A DNA stretch of 64,000 bases from Betaproteobacteria bacterium (GTDB lineage Bacteria; Pseudomonadota; Gammaproteobacteria; Burkholderiales; Rhodocyclaceae), in contig JADJBM010000032.1 in assembly GCA_016703785.1 (NCBI GenBank), positions 453,552 to 517,551 of the forward strand, read 5' to 3'. The position numbers were made by a program, and so were the translations under genes. The notes beneath the pieces were generated by a model. It saw only the letters and a program-made list of their open reading frames with translations, did no database searches and had not been told where the DNA came from. Shown in pieces: positions 43,914 to 52,659 of the stretch (position 1 is the first letter of the stretch; each line of letters opens with the position of its first letter).

Positions 43914-45077
43914 ATGCGGCACCCGGTATTTCTGATTGTTATCGCTCAACTTTTCGGCACTTCCTTGTGGTTTTCCGCTAATAGTGCTGCAGATGACCTG
44001 ATTCGCAGTTGGGGTATTACACCGGCAGACATTGGCACACTGACCAATGCCGTTCAGCTCGGATTTATCGTAGGTACGCTAAGCCTCTCAATTTCTGGAC
44101 TTGCCGACCGATTCCCTGCAAGTCGCATCTTTGCAGTCTGTGCCACGCTTGGAGCGCTACTCAACACTGCATTCGCTTGGCTTTCGGTCGGCATGGCCAG
44201 TGGGGTATTGCTGCGTTTCTCGGTAGGGCTCTGTTTGGCTGGAATTTATCCGCTTGGGATGAAACTGGTGGTGAGTTGGGTGCCAGAGCGAGCAGGTGTA
44301 GCGCTAGCTTGGCTGGTTGGCATGCTCACTCTAGGCACCGCTTTGCCGCATGGAATCCGTTTTTTTGGTGAAAGCGCATCATGGCAATTAACCTTAACAA
44401 TATCCTCTTGTTTGGCACTCCTTGCTGCAGTAATGATCTTTTTCCTTGGTGATGGGCCGCATCTTAGGAGGCGTCACGACTCACCTCCTCTACGGCTTGG
44501 GCGCGTATTGCTAATATTTACAGACCCAAAATTTCGAGCTTCGGCATTCGGTTATTTCGGCCACCAGTGGGAGCTCTATGCCTTTTGGACACTGGTGCCT
44601 GCGTTTGTTGTTCTATCAGGGTTAGCTAAACAAGCAACGCCCCCTCTTTTCGGCTTCGCTTTCCTGATCATCGGTATCGGTGCAGGTGGTTGCATACTAG
44701 GTGGGTGGTGGAGCAAGCGTATCGGTAGCGCCCGTGTTGCGGCCTCAGCGCTCGCCATATCTGCCTTGTGTTGCACTTTATATCCTCTCACAAGCGACTG
44801 GCCGAGTTCGGCAAAGATTGCTTTGCTCCTCCTCTGGGGAGCTAGCGTGGTAGCGGATTCGCCCCATTTTTCGGCAATGTCGGCTCGTGCCTGCCCGCCA
44901 GATATAGTTGGTAGTGCACTCGCTTTTCAAAATGCCATCGGCTTTGCTATAACCATGATCTCCATACAACTTAGTATACGTTGGCTAGTTGATTGGGGTG
45001 CCGACATCGCTTGGCTATTGCTGCCAGGCCCGCTCCTTGGTTTATTGGGATTACGTAGGCTTTTGTCTAACAACTGA
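43914..45077 (+). CDS. Major facilitator superfamily transporter
   Basis: 387 residues with about 12 hydrophobic segments. The MFS loop 2-3 signature is present as GLADRFPASRIF after TM2, and WFSANSAADDL in TM1 is typical of a drug/metabolite MFS subgroup. Substrate unknown. Base composition is clearly more AT-rich than the core genome and the glycerol locus, so this segment probably has another source. No neighbour reveals its substrate. Confidence 0.85.
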   Translation: MRHPVFLIVIAQLFGTSLWFSANSAADDLIRSWGITPADIGTLTNAVQLGFIVGTLSLSISGLADRFPASRIFAVCATLGALLNTAFAWLSVGMASGVLLRFSVGLCLAGIYPLGMKLVVSWVPERAGVALAWLVGMLTLGTALPHGIRFFGESASWQLTLTISSCLALLAAVMIFFLGDGPHLRRRHDSPPLRLGRVLLIFTDPKFRASAFGYFGHQWELYAFWTLVPAFVVLSGLAKQATPPLFGFAFLIIGIGAGGCILGGWWSKRIGSARVAASALAISALCCTLYPLTSDWPSSAKIALLLLWGASVVADSPHFSAMSARACPPDIVGSALAFQNAIGFAITMISIQLSIRWLVDWGADIAWLLLPGPLLGLLGLRRLLSNN

Positions 45078-45368
45078 CACATGGCTGTGTCGCGGGGGAT
45101 TGCAGACGTCCGGCAGGCCAGCGGTCGTAGGTTCGCAAGTCAACTCGAACGACCGCTTGGTTTATCAGTCTATTGCCGGACTGTGTCCTCTGCTACCGGT
45201 CGAGCCATCAGCGGTTCAGTGGCGGGTATTCGAGTGGAACAGTCGCCAAACATTGCAATGAGGCTGAAATATGTACATTCGGCGCTTCATGTTCGCTATC
45301 GCACGTTCAATCATTCATGAATACCCCATACTGCAAACCCATAGCCACCTAGAACACGGAATATAAAT
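45078..45368. other. Non-coding gap between MFS and SOUL genes
   Basis: 290 bases. Short open frames exist but lack a ribosome site and protein character. It contains degenerate motifs (TCGAACGACCGCTTGG, CAGCGGTTCAGTGG) of the kind also seen at 46800-47020 and 58850-59360. Confidence 0.45.
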
Positions 45369-46043
45369 ATGGACTGGCAATTGCTGCATGGCGTGCAGCT
45401 CAAAAAATGCGTGATGTCCCATGTCACCGCTTGGGCTGCACTATCTGCTCTCATCTTGTTCGTCCATCCTATGCCCAGCCATGCCACAGAAGAGCCCGAC
45501 TACAAGGTAGTCCAGACGCTCGACAATATCGAACTACGCGAATATGCAACATACTCAGTCGCCGAGGTCGTAGTGCCTGGGCCAGCTGAAGAAGCTGGGA
45601 ATCTGGCCTTTCCGATTCTGGCGGGCTACATCTTTGGCAAGAACACGGGCACACAAAAGTTTGCCATGACTGCACCGGTCACGCAGGCCGCTGAGCCGGT
45701 CACGCTAGAGATGACCGCACCCGTCACCCAAACAGTCGCACCTGGCGGCTTTCGGGTTCAGTTCGTGCTGCCAAAAGGCGTAACACGAGCCAGCGCCCCC
45801 GAGCCTCTAGATACGCGGGTTACACTGCGCGACATTGCACCCAGTCGCGTGGCGGTCATTCGTTATTCGGGATTTTGGTCAGATGCCAACTATAACCAGC
45901 ACTTGGCCGAACTGCAGACTGCTTTGCGCGCGGCCAATCTGAATTGGGTGGGCGAACCCATTTACTCCCGCTACAACGCCCCCTTCACGCCATGGTTCTT
46001 GCGGCGAAATGAAATTTGGCTGCATCTGGCCGATACCCTATAA
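45369..46043 (+). CDS. SOUL-family haem-binding protein, exported
   Basis: 224 residues from ATG 45369; an ATG at 45414 gives a cleaner signal peptide (AWAALSALILFVHPMPSHA). The mature part is a SOUL/HEBP domain: YKVVQTLDNIELREYATYSVAEVVV, then KFAMTAPVTQ occurring twice in variant form (FAMTAPVTQ and LEMTAPVTQ) and the C-terminal RYNAPFTPWFLRRNEIWL. Likely periplasmic haem or tetrapyrrole binding. Nitroreductase follows on the same strand. Confidence 0.9.
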   Translation: MDWQLLHGVQLKKCVMSHVTAWAALSALILFVHPMPSHATEEPDYKVVQTLDNIELREYATYSVAEVVVPGPAEEAGNLAFPILAGYIFGKNTGTQKFAMTAPVTQAAEPVTLEMTAPVTQTVAPGGFRVQFVLPKGVTRASAPEPLDTRVTLRDIAPSRVAVIRYSGFWSDANYNQHLAELQTALRAANLNWVGEPIYSRYNAPFTPWFLRRNEIWLHLADTL

Positions 46044-46114
46044 AACGTCGTAGCTGGCTCTCGGCCATTACTTGCGTAATGCAACCCCTAAATCTCAAAC
46101 CAAGGAAATCTCTC

Positions 46115-46759
46115 ATGCCCCAAACTACCGCGTTGATTGATTGCTTGAATTGGCGCTACGCCACCAAGAAGATGAACCCGGGCAAAAGGGTGTCGCAAGA
46201 AAAGGTTGAGCGCATCCTTGAAGCTGCCCGTTTGGCTCCCACTTCGAGCGGGCTGCAACCCTTCGAGATTGTGGTGGTCACCAGTGCCGAGGTGCGCACA
46301 CGCATTAAGCCTATCGCGTGGAACCAGAGTCAGATAACGGATTGCTCGCACTTGCTGGTCTTTGCCGCATGGGATAACTACACACCTGAGCGTATCAATC
46401 ACATGTTTGACCTGACCAACGAGGTGCGTGGCGTCAAGAATGAAGGGTGGGAGAACTACCGGAACATGCTGCTGGATAGCTACCCGCAGCGCAGCGCAGA
46501 GGTCAACTTCCAGCACACCGCACGGCAAGCCTATATTGGGCTGTCGGCGGCATTGATCGCAGCGGCCTTTGAAGAAGTGGATGGCACCCCCATGGAAGGG
46601 TTCGACCCCAAGGCACTCGACGAGATTCTGAGTCTGCCTGCGCGGGGTCTGCGTAGTGTGGCGATTCTTCCCTTGGGCTATCGCCAAGAAGAAGGTGACT
46701 GGCTGGTTAAACTCAAGAAGGTACGCCGTCCGCGCGAGCAGTTCGTCACAGAAGTCTAA
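46115..46759 (+). CDS. Nitroreductase family NAD(P)H-dependent FMN oxidoreductase (NfsB-like)
   Basis: 214 residues. FMN-binding features: RYATKKMNPGKRVS at the N-terminus, AARLAPTSSGLQPFEIVVV, AYIGLSAALIAAAFEEVDGTPMEGF, and a terminal ILPLGYRQEEGDWLVKLKKVRRP segment. Reduces nitroaromatics or quinones. ATG 46115 has an AAGGAAA ribosome site; the frame upstream overlaps the SOUL gene end and is not expected to be translated. Confidence 0.92.
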   Translation: MPQTTALIDCLNWRYATKKMNPGKRVSQEKVERILEAARLAPTSSGLQPFEIVVVTSAEVRTRIKPIAWNQSQITDCSHLLVFAAWDNYTPERINHMFDLTNEVRGVKNEGWENYRNMLLDSYPQRSAEVNFQHTARQAYIGLSAALIAAAFEEVDGTPMEGFDPKALDEILSLPARGLRSVAILPLGYRQEEGDWLVKLKKVRRPREQFVTEV

Positions 46760-47285
46760 TCAGCAGTCACATGCAGCCACATTGCAGCCATTGAAAATTT
46801 TAGGTGTCGGGGAGTGTCGGCTTACTGGCTGAAACGCCTACTCACCCAACCGGCCAGGAGCGGACTGTGGCGACTCTTCTCCATTGCGGCCATTGGTCTT
46901 GCCTGATTGCTCGGAACCGGTCATTGAATCGGTCTTACATATTTTCTTCGCCTGAACTTAGACAACGCAGCGAGTCCGGACATTCGCTACGGCTGGCTAT
47001 TCAACGATCATTGAATTCCCCGTGCTGTGTATCTTGCCTTTCATGGATGTGACTAGCGTGTCACCGAAACCATATGGATCCGATAATCTAAAAGCGTTAC
47101 AAGCGATTATTGTCGGCAAGCGTGTGTCGCCGCGTAGCGCCTACGAATCTGGAGTGGGAGCTTGCAGCACTTCCAATCGAAGCAATGGGTTAAGAGTCGA
47201 AGGCGGCCACCCGAGATCCCCCATTTGTTTTGCAGGCCACTGGGGTTGCGTTAGCATCGCTGTACTTTCTGTCGCAGAGCCCCTT
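46760..47285. other. Non-coding gap with degenerate repeats before the alcohol dehydrogenase
   Basis: 526 bases. Positions 46800-47020 contain GGCCAGGAGCGGACTG, GGAACCGGTCATTGAATCGGTC and TCCGGACATTCGCTACGG, a style of degenerate intergenic repeat common in environmental proteobacteria. A frame continuous with the dehydrogenase is open from 47022 but has no family similarity. No promoter is clear. Confidence 0.45.
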
Positions 47286-48464
47286 ATGAACGTGAATTCA
47301 TTTTCCATTGAAGGTCTGCCGCGAATCGAGTTCGGTAGCGGCTCCCTGAGAAAGCTGCCGGACATTGCCGCCGGCTATGGACGGCATCTGCTGCTCGTCA
47401 CGGGCGCGCAGAGTTTTCTCGCCTCGGCGCACTCGACGCTGCTGTTCGAAGCGTTACGCCAGCGCGGCTGTAGCTGGGAAATTGTCAAGATCGCCGTCGA
47501 GCCGGCGCCAACTTTTATCGACGCCACTGTGTCGGCACTGCAAGGTAAAGCCTTTGACGCCGTGATTGGTATCGGGGGTGGCAGTGCGCTCGATGCGGCG
47601 AAGGCCATCGCTGGGATGCTTAAGCCCGGCAATTCGGTGATGGATCATCTCGAGGGCGTTGGTCCCGAACTTCCCTACGCCGGTCCCTCGACGCCCTTGA
47701 TAGCTGTACCAACCACGGCTGGCACCGGCTCGGAGGCTACCAAGAACGCAGTGTTGTCACTTGAGGGACAGTTCAAGAAGTCCTTCCGCGACGAAAAACT
47801 GCTGGCCGAATGGGCGATTGTCGATCCCGATCTAATCGCCACCTGCCCGCCTCAACTGATCGCCGCCGACGGCATGGATGCCTTCACGCAACTGCTCGAG
47901 TCCTTCGTATCGACGCGCAGCAACCCAATGACCGATGCGCTGGCACGCTCGGGAATCATGGCCGCCAAGGATGCACTGCTGCCGCTGCATGCCGACCAAT
48001 CCGCGGCGAGCCGCGAGAAAATGGCCTACGCCTCGCTGATGTCAGGGATCTGCCTGGCGCAGACCGGATTGGGTTCGGTGCATGGCCTCGCCGCGCCGCT
48101 CGGCGCATTCTTCCCGATAGCGCACGGCGTCGCCTGCGGCACGCTGGTGGCCACGGCCACGGCGATCAACATCGAGGCGATGGAAACGCGGGAACCCGAC
48201 AATCCGGCGCTGAGAAAGTACGCGGAGATTGGCCGTCGCTTTGCCATGCAGAAAGGCTTGAATGGTGCGGAAGCCCGCAGCTATCTGGTGGCGACGCTGC
48301 GGCAGTGGGAGCGGACCCTGGCAATACCACGTCTTTCGACTTGCCGTGTCACCAGCGCCGACTTTCCGCGCATCGTTGCCAACAGTCGCGGCAGCAGCAT
48401 GAAGACCAACCCCATCGTGCTGACGGACGAGGAAGTTACGCGGATTCTTGCCGAGCGACTCTAA
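47286..48464 (+). CDS. Iron-type (group III) alcohol dehydrogenase
   Basis: 392 residues. NAD-binding IGIGGGSALDAAKA, PTTAGTGSEATKNAV, and metal-site residues D in DGMDAFTQLLES and H in GLGSVHGLAAPLGAFFPIAHG. The second metal ligand, normally His in DALTHA, is Gln here (DAFTQ), as in a recognised subgroup. The stop overlaps the convergent glpK stop by 4 bp (CTAA). Location beside the glycerol genes suggests oxidation of glycerol or a C3 alcohol or aldehyde; this is inferred. Confidence 0.88.
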   Translation: MNVNSFSIEGLPRIEFGSGSLRKLPDIAAGYGRHLLLVTGAQSFLASAHSTLLFEALRQRGCSWEIVKIAVEPAPTFIDATVSALQGKAFDAVIGIGGGSALDAAKAIAGMLKPGNSVMDHLEGVGPELPYAGPSTPLIAVPTTAGTGSEATKNAVLSLEGQFKKSFRDEKLLAEWAIVDPDLIATCPPQLIAADGMDAFTQLLESFVSTRSNPMTDALARSGIMAAKDALLPLHADQSAASREKMAYASLMSGICLAQTGLGSVHGLAAPLGAFFPIAHGVACGTLVATATAINIEAMETREPDNPALRKYAEIGRRFAMQKGLNGAEARSYLVATLRQWERTLAIPRLSTCRVTSADFPRIVANSRGSSMKTNPIVLTDEEVTRILAERL

Positions 48465-49987
48465 AGCGTGGTCTGCGCCACGGCGTGCTCCCAGTTCCGC
48501 ATCAGTTCGGCCGCGCGGTCCCGCGACATGGTGGGATAAAAACTTCGTTCCACCTGCCATTGGGCAGCGAGTTCATCGAGATTGCTGTAGACACCACAAG
48601 ACAGACCGGCCAAGTAGGCTGCGCCAAGCGCAGTGGTTTCGATGACCTTCGGTCGAACCACCGGAATGCCGAGCAGGTCGGCCTGGAACTGCATCAGCAA
48701 GTCGTTGACGCAGGCTCCGCCATCGACACGAAGCTCATCAATACCCGCCAACGGCGGCAAGTTGTCGCCAGGCATCGCTGATGCCGCCGCGACATCGCGA
48801 CTCATGGCCTGCAGCAGAGCGGCATTCTGGAACGCGATACTTTCCAGAGCGGCTCGGGCAATATGCGCCAGCGTCGTACCGCGCGTCAGACCTACGATGG
48901 CGCCACGCGCCTCGGGCTTCCAGTAGGGCGCGCCGAGGCCGGTAAACGCAGGGACAAAAGATACGCCGCCACTGTCCGGCACGCTTTCGGCAAGGCCTTC
49001 AACGGCATCGCTTTGCTTGATCGCCTTGAGCCCGTCGCGTAACCACTGGACGACGGCACCGCCGATGAACACGCTTCCCTCCAGAGCGAATTGCGGCGTG
49101 CTTGTGAGCTGCGCAGCGCTGGTGGTGACGAGCCCATTGGTGCTGGTATGGAAATGGGATCCGGTATGGACGAGCATGAAGCAGCCCGTACCGTAAGTAT
49201 TTTTTGCCATGCCGGAACGAAAACACGCTTGCCCGAACAGCGCGGCCTGCTGGTCGCCGGCGATGCCGCCGATGGCCACGGGTGCGCCCAACAAATCGGC
49301 CTGAGTGTGTCCATACACATGGCTTGAGGGGTAAACCGCCGGCAGCATCCCGCGAGGAACATCGAACAACTCCAGCAACTCGCTATCCCACTGGTTGGTA
49401 TGTACGTCGAACAGCATTGTGCGTGCAGCATTGCACACGTCGGTGGCATGCACCGCGCCGCCGGTCAGCCGCCAGACCAGCCAGCTGTCAACCGTGCCGA
49501 AGACCAACTCGCCTTTGTGCGCCGCGGAACGGGCGCCGGAAATATTGTCGAAAATCCATTTCAACTTGGTGGCGGAAAAATAGGAATCGATGATCAGGCC
49601 GGTCTTTTCGCGAATAGTTGCCTCCCAGCCGTCCTTGCGCAATGTCGCGCAGGCGGCCTCGCCACGTCGGTCCTGCCAGACAATGGCGTTGCACAGCGGC
49701 TCACCCGTCGCGCGGTTCCATACCAGCGTGGTTTCGCGTTGGTTGGTAATGCCGATCGAAGCAAGGTCCGTGGCACGAATACCGGCTTGGGCCAAGGCCT
49801 CTTGCGCGGTGGCAATCTGGCTGATCCATATCTCGTTCGGGTCGTGTTCCACCCAGCCCGGCTGGGGATATATCTGACGGAACTCGCGCTGTGCCTTGGC
49901 AACAATTTGTCCTTTCACATCGAACACGATGCTTCGCGAACTGGAGGTTCCCTGGTCCAGGGCAAGCAGAAATTGCGGGCGACTCAT
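48461..49987 (-). CDS. glpK: Glycerol kinase
   Basis: 508 residues of the FGGY family. LALDQGTSSSRSIVFD phosphate loop, IGITNQRETTLVWNRATGEPL, glycerol-binding WQDRRGEAAC region, GTVDSWLVWRLTGG and LRVDGGACVNDLLMQFQAD. Converts glycerol to glycerol 3-phosphate for GlpD. Transcribed with glpR in the order glpR-glpK on the minus strand, divergent from the glpD-transporter operon. Confidence 0.97.
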   Translation of the reverse strand: MSRPQFLLALDQGTSSSRSIVFDVKGQIVAKAQREFRQIYPQPGWVEHDPNEIWISQIATAQEALAQAGIRATDLASIGITNQRETTLVWNRATGEPLCNAIVWQDRRGEAACATLRKDGWEATIREKTGLIIDSYFSATKLKWIFDNISGARSAAHKGELVFGTVDSWLVWRLTGGAVHATDVCNAARTMLFDVHTNQWDSELLELFDVPRGMLPAVYPSSHVYGHTQADLLGAPVAIGGIAGDQQAALFGQACFRSGMAKNTYGTGCFMLVHTGSHFHTSTNGLVTTSAAQLTSTPQFALEGSVFIGGAVVQWLRDGLKAIKQSDAVEGLAESVPDSGGVSFVPAFTGLGAPYWKPEARGAIVGLTRGTTLAHIARAALESIAFQNAALLQAMSRDVAAASAMPGDNLPPLAGIDELRVDGGACVNDLLMQFQADLLGIPVVRPKVIETTALGAAYLAGLSCGVYSNLDELAAQWQVERSFYPTMSRDRAAELMRNWEHAVAQTTL

Positions 49988-50048
49988 GCGCTGGTTCTCC
50001 GGAAGGCGGGATTTACTTGGCTAGAGAGAGTGTTCGCGGCTTAAGCCG

Positions 50049-50813
50049 TCAAGATGCAACGACGCAGGTAACCCCCGCATCGGACATCAAGTCGGGAAAA
50101 GGGCTGGGCGGTGGCATGTCGGTGAACAACATGTCCACCTGATTCAGGCGCGCCAGTTCCACCATCGCCGGACGGTTGAACTTGCTGTTGTCCGCTGCCA
50201 GCCATACTTCACGTGAGTGCTGAATGATGGTCTGCGCTACCTTCACCTCGCGGTAATCGAAATCGCGCAGACTGCCGTCGGCCTCGATTCCCGAGATACC
50301 GATCAAGCCAATATCAACCTTGAATTGGCGGATGAAATCGACGGTGGCTTCGCCGACGATGCCGCGGTCCCGCGAGCGTACTACGCCGCCCGTAACGATA
50401 ACCTCGCAATTCGTGTTGTCCGAAAGGATGGCTGCCACGTTCAAGTTGTTGGTGATCACGCGCAAGTTTTTGTGGTGCAACAATTCGCGCGCAATGGCTT
50501 CAGTGGTCGTGCCGATGTTGATGATCAGCGAGCAGCCCTCAGGAACCGCCTGGGCGACCGCGCGCGCGATGCGCTGCTTGGCGGCTTCATTGAGCAACTG
50601 ACGCTGCCGGTAGGCGAGGTTTTCGGTGGTCGAGCTCGGCACTCGTACTCCCCCGTGAAAACGCGCCAGCAGGCCGGCATCCGATAGCAGCTTGACGTCG
50701 CGTCGAACTGTTTGCAGTGCCACACCGAACAAAGCCGCAAGGTCTTCAACCGATACGGTACCCCGTTCTTGTACTAGCTCCAGCAATTCAAGCTGCCGCG
50801 GATTCGGGGTCAT
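50049..50813 (-). CDS. glpR: DeoR-family repressor of the glycerol locus (GlpR-like)
   Basis: 254 residues. DeoR-type winged helix at residues 5-57 (RQLELLELVQERGTVSVEDLAALFGVALQTVRRDVKLL region) followed by a sugar-phosphate sensor domain with IINIGTTTEAIAREL and GISGIEADGSLRDFDYREV. Glycerol 3-phosphate is the expected inducer. It is divergent from glpD across a 198-bp AT-rich region that probably holds its operators. Confidence 0.92.
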   Translation of the reverse strand: MTPNPRQLELLELVQERGTVSVEDLAALFGVALQTVRRDVKLLSDAGLLARFHGGVRVPSSTTENLAYRQRQLLNEAAKQRIARAVAQAVPEGCSLIINIGTTTEAIARELLHHKNLRVITNNLNVAAILSDNTNCEVIVTGGVVRSRDRGIVGEATVDFIRQFKVDIGLIGISGIEADGSLRDFDYREVKVAQTIIQHSREVWLAADNSKFNRPAMVELARLNQVDMLFTDMPPPSPFPDLMSDAGVTCVVAS

Positions 50814-51011
50814 TCAACGCACTCAAAAATATGAACACACCGCGAGAATAGATAAACTGAACACAAAACACAACATTACGCTTCAAATAGAGCTTGCGTT
50901 TTTTTAACAAACTATGTAAAACGCACAACAACGCGCTGTAACGAACTTACAACGAACGTCGCCCGAAGCTCTTTTTCAAGGGGCAGGGCGCCTGTCTGAC
51001 GAGGAGAATGC
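50814..51011. promoter_or_regulatory. Divergent glpR/glpD control region
   Basis: 198 bases, much more AT-rich than flanking genes. It contains TGAACACA at 50832 and 50858 (26 bp apart) and further AACA/CAAC-rich stretches and CGTTTTTTTAAC. These direct repeats are candidate operators for the DeoR-type repressor. A GGAGAA ribosome site precedes glpD. No E. coli-type GlpR palindrome is obvious. Confidence 0.5.
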
Positions 51012-52613
51012 ATGACCAATCACGCCTCTGGTGGCCCCCTCAGCGGGTTTGAGGCGCCAGATGCTCATGCCTGCGACGTGTTGGTAGTCGGTGGCGGCAT
51101 AAACGGTGCTGGCATTGCGCGTGATCTTGCCGGTCGGGGCATGAAGGTCGTGTTGGTCGAAAAGGACGATCTGGGCGCCCATACATCGTCATCCTCGACC
51201 AAGTTGATCCACGGTGGCTTGCGCTACCTGGAGTACTACGAGTTTTCACTCGTGCGAAAATCGCTGCTGGAACGCGAAGTCCTGCTTAAGAGCGCACCGC
51301 ACATCATGCGACCGCTACGCTTTGTCATGCCACACGATCCGTCGATGCGGCCGGCCTGGTTGATCCGCTTAGGTCTTTTTCTGTATGACCATCTCGCATG
51401 GCGTGACGTGCTGCCGGGTTCCAGTGGAGTGAATCTACGCAGCAATCCGTTGGGCGCACCACTACAGGAGCGCTTTACCCGCGGCTTTGTCTATTCCGAT
51501 GGATGGGTAGATGACGCGCGTCTGGTGATTCTCAATGCGCTCGATGCCCAAGCCCACGGGGCGCGAATTCTCACGCGCACCCGCTGCACCACAGCGCAGC
51601 GCACTGAAAAGGGGTGGACGGCTTCCCTGCGAACCACCGGCGGAATTGAACAGACAATCACCGCCCGGGCGCTCGTCAATGCCGCGGGGCCGTGGGCGGA
51701 ATCCTTTTTGCGCGGTGCCGCCAAAGCGGCCCACGGCGAAGCGCTTGTGACCAAAAACCTCCGGTTGGTCAAAGGCAGCCACATTATCGTGCCGCGTTGT
51801 TTCGAACACGATCACGCCTACCTTTTCCAAAACCCGGACAAGCGGATCATCTTTGCCATCCCTTACGAAGAAAACTTCACGCTGATCGGCACAACCGAAG
51901 TCGAGCTTCCTGGCGATCCCGGCGATACCCGCGTCGGCGACGACGAAGTGGTCTACCTGTGCGAACAGGCAAGCCGCTACTTCACCCGCCCGGTCAAGCC
52001 GTCCGACGTGGTCTGGAGTTACGCCGGCGTCCGCCCGCTGCTCGACGATGCATCCGGCGATCTCTCGGCGGTCACTCGCGATTACATGCTTGAGAGCAAC
52101 ACCGAAGCCGCGCCCTTGCTGACCGTCTGGGGCGGCAAGATCACCACCTTCCGCAAGCTGGCGGAGGAAGCCGCAGATGAAATCGGGTGTATGCTGAAAG
52201 AATTGGATTCGCGCAAGGCATGGACCAAGGGTGCCAGCCTGCCCGGCGGCGACCTTGGCGCCTGGATCGGTCAGCCGCACCGACCGGATACCGACTTCGA
52301 ACGCTTTGTCATCGCCGTACAATCACGCCATCCTTGGCTCAAGGCGTCGCTGGCGAGGCGTCTGGCCCACGGCTATGGCAGCCGAATCAACCAGGTGCTC
52401 GATGGCGCCGGCAGCCTCGCCGACCTTGGCGAGGAAGTCGCTCCCGATCTGTTCGAGGCCGAGTTGCGCTACCTGCGACGCGAGGAGTGGGCGTGCACAG
52501 CTGAGGACGTACTGTGGCGTCGCACCCGGCGCGGGCTGCACTTGACAGAAAACCAGAGACAGAAAGTCGCTGACTGGATGAATCGGATGGACGAACAGAG
52601 AAAAGCCGCTTAA
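51012..52613 (+). CDS. glpD: Aerobic glycerol-3-phosphate dehydrogenase
   Basis: 533 residues. FAD-binding VVGGGINGAGIARDLAGRGMKVVLVEKDDL at residue 22, SSSSTKLIHGGLRYLEYYEFSLV, VNAAGPWAE, and the substrate-site region SYAGVRPLLDD and TVWGGKITTFRKLAEE. Peripheral inner-membrane enzyme passing electrons to quinone and yielding dihydroxyacetone phosphate. First gene of glpD-S-T-P-Q-U-V; the transporter ATPase follows after 46 bp. Confidence 0.97.
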   Translation: MTNHASGGPLSGFEAPDAHACDVLVVGGGINGAGIARDLAGRGMKVVLVEKDDLGAHTSSSSTKLIHGGLRYLEYYEFSLVRKSLLEREVLLKSAPHIMRPLRFVMPHDPSMRPAWLIRLGLFLYDHLAWRDVLPGSSGVNLRSNPLGAPLQERFTRGFVYSDGWVDDARLVILNALDAQAHGARILTRTRCTTAQRTEKGWTASLRTTGGIEQTITARALVNAAGPWAESFLRGAAKAAHGEALVTKNLRLVKGSHIIVPRCFEHDHAYLFQNPDKRIIFAIPYEENFTLIGTTEVELPGDPGDTRVGDDEVVYLCEQASRYFTRPVKPSDVVWSYAGVRPLLDDASGDLSAVTRDYMLESNTEAAPLLTVWGGKITTFRKLAEEAADEIGCMLKELDSRKAWTKGASLPGGDLGAWIGQPHRPDTDFERFVIAVQSRHPWLKASLARRLAHGYGSRINQVLDGAGSLADLGEEVAPDLFEAELRYLRREEWACTAEDVLWRRTRRGLHLTENQRQKVADWMNRMDEQRKAA

Positions 52614-52659
52614 TGAAGACCATACTTCAGAGCAACCCGCGATCCTGGAGAAAATCGCA

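Noticed and set aside
45081..45320. 79-residue plus-strand ORF after the MFS gene
   Set aside because: No ribosome site, no protein-like composition, and it lies in repeat-like debris.
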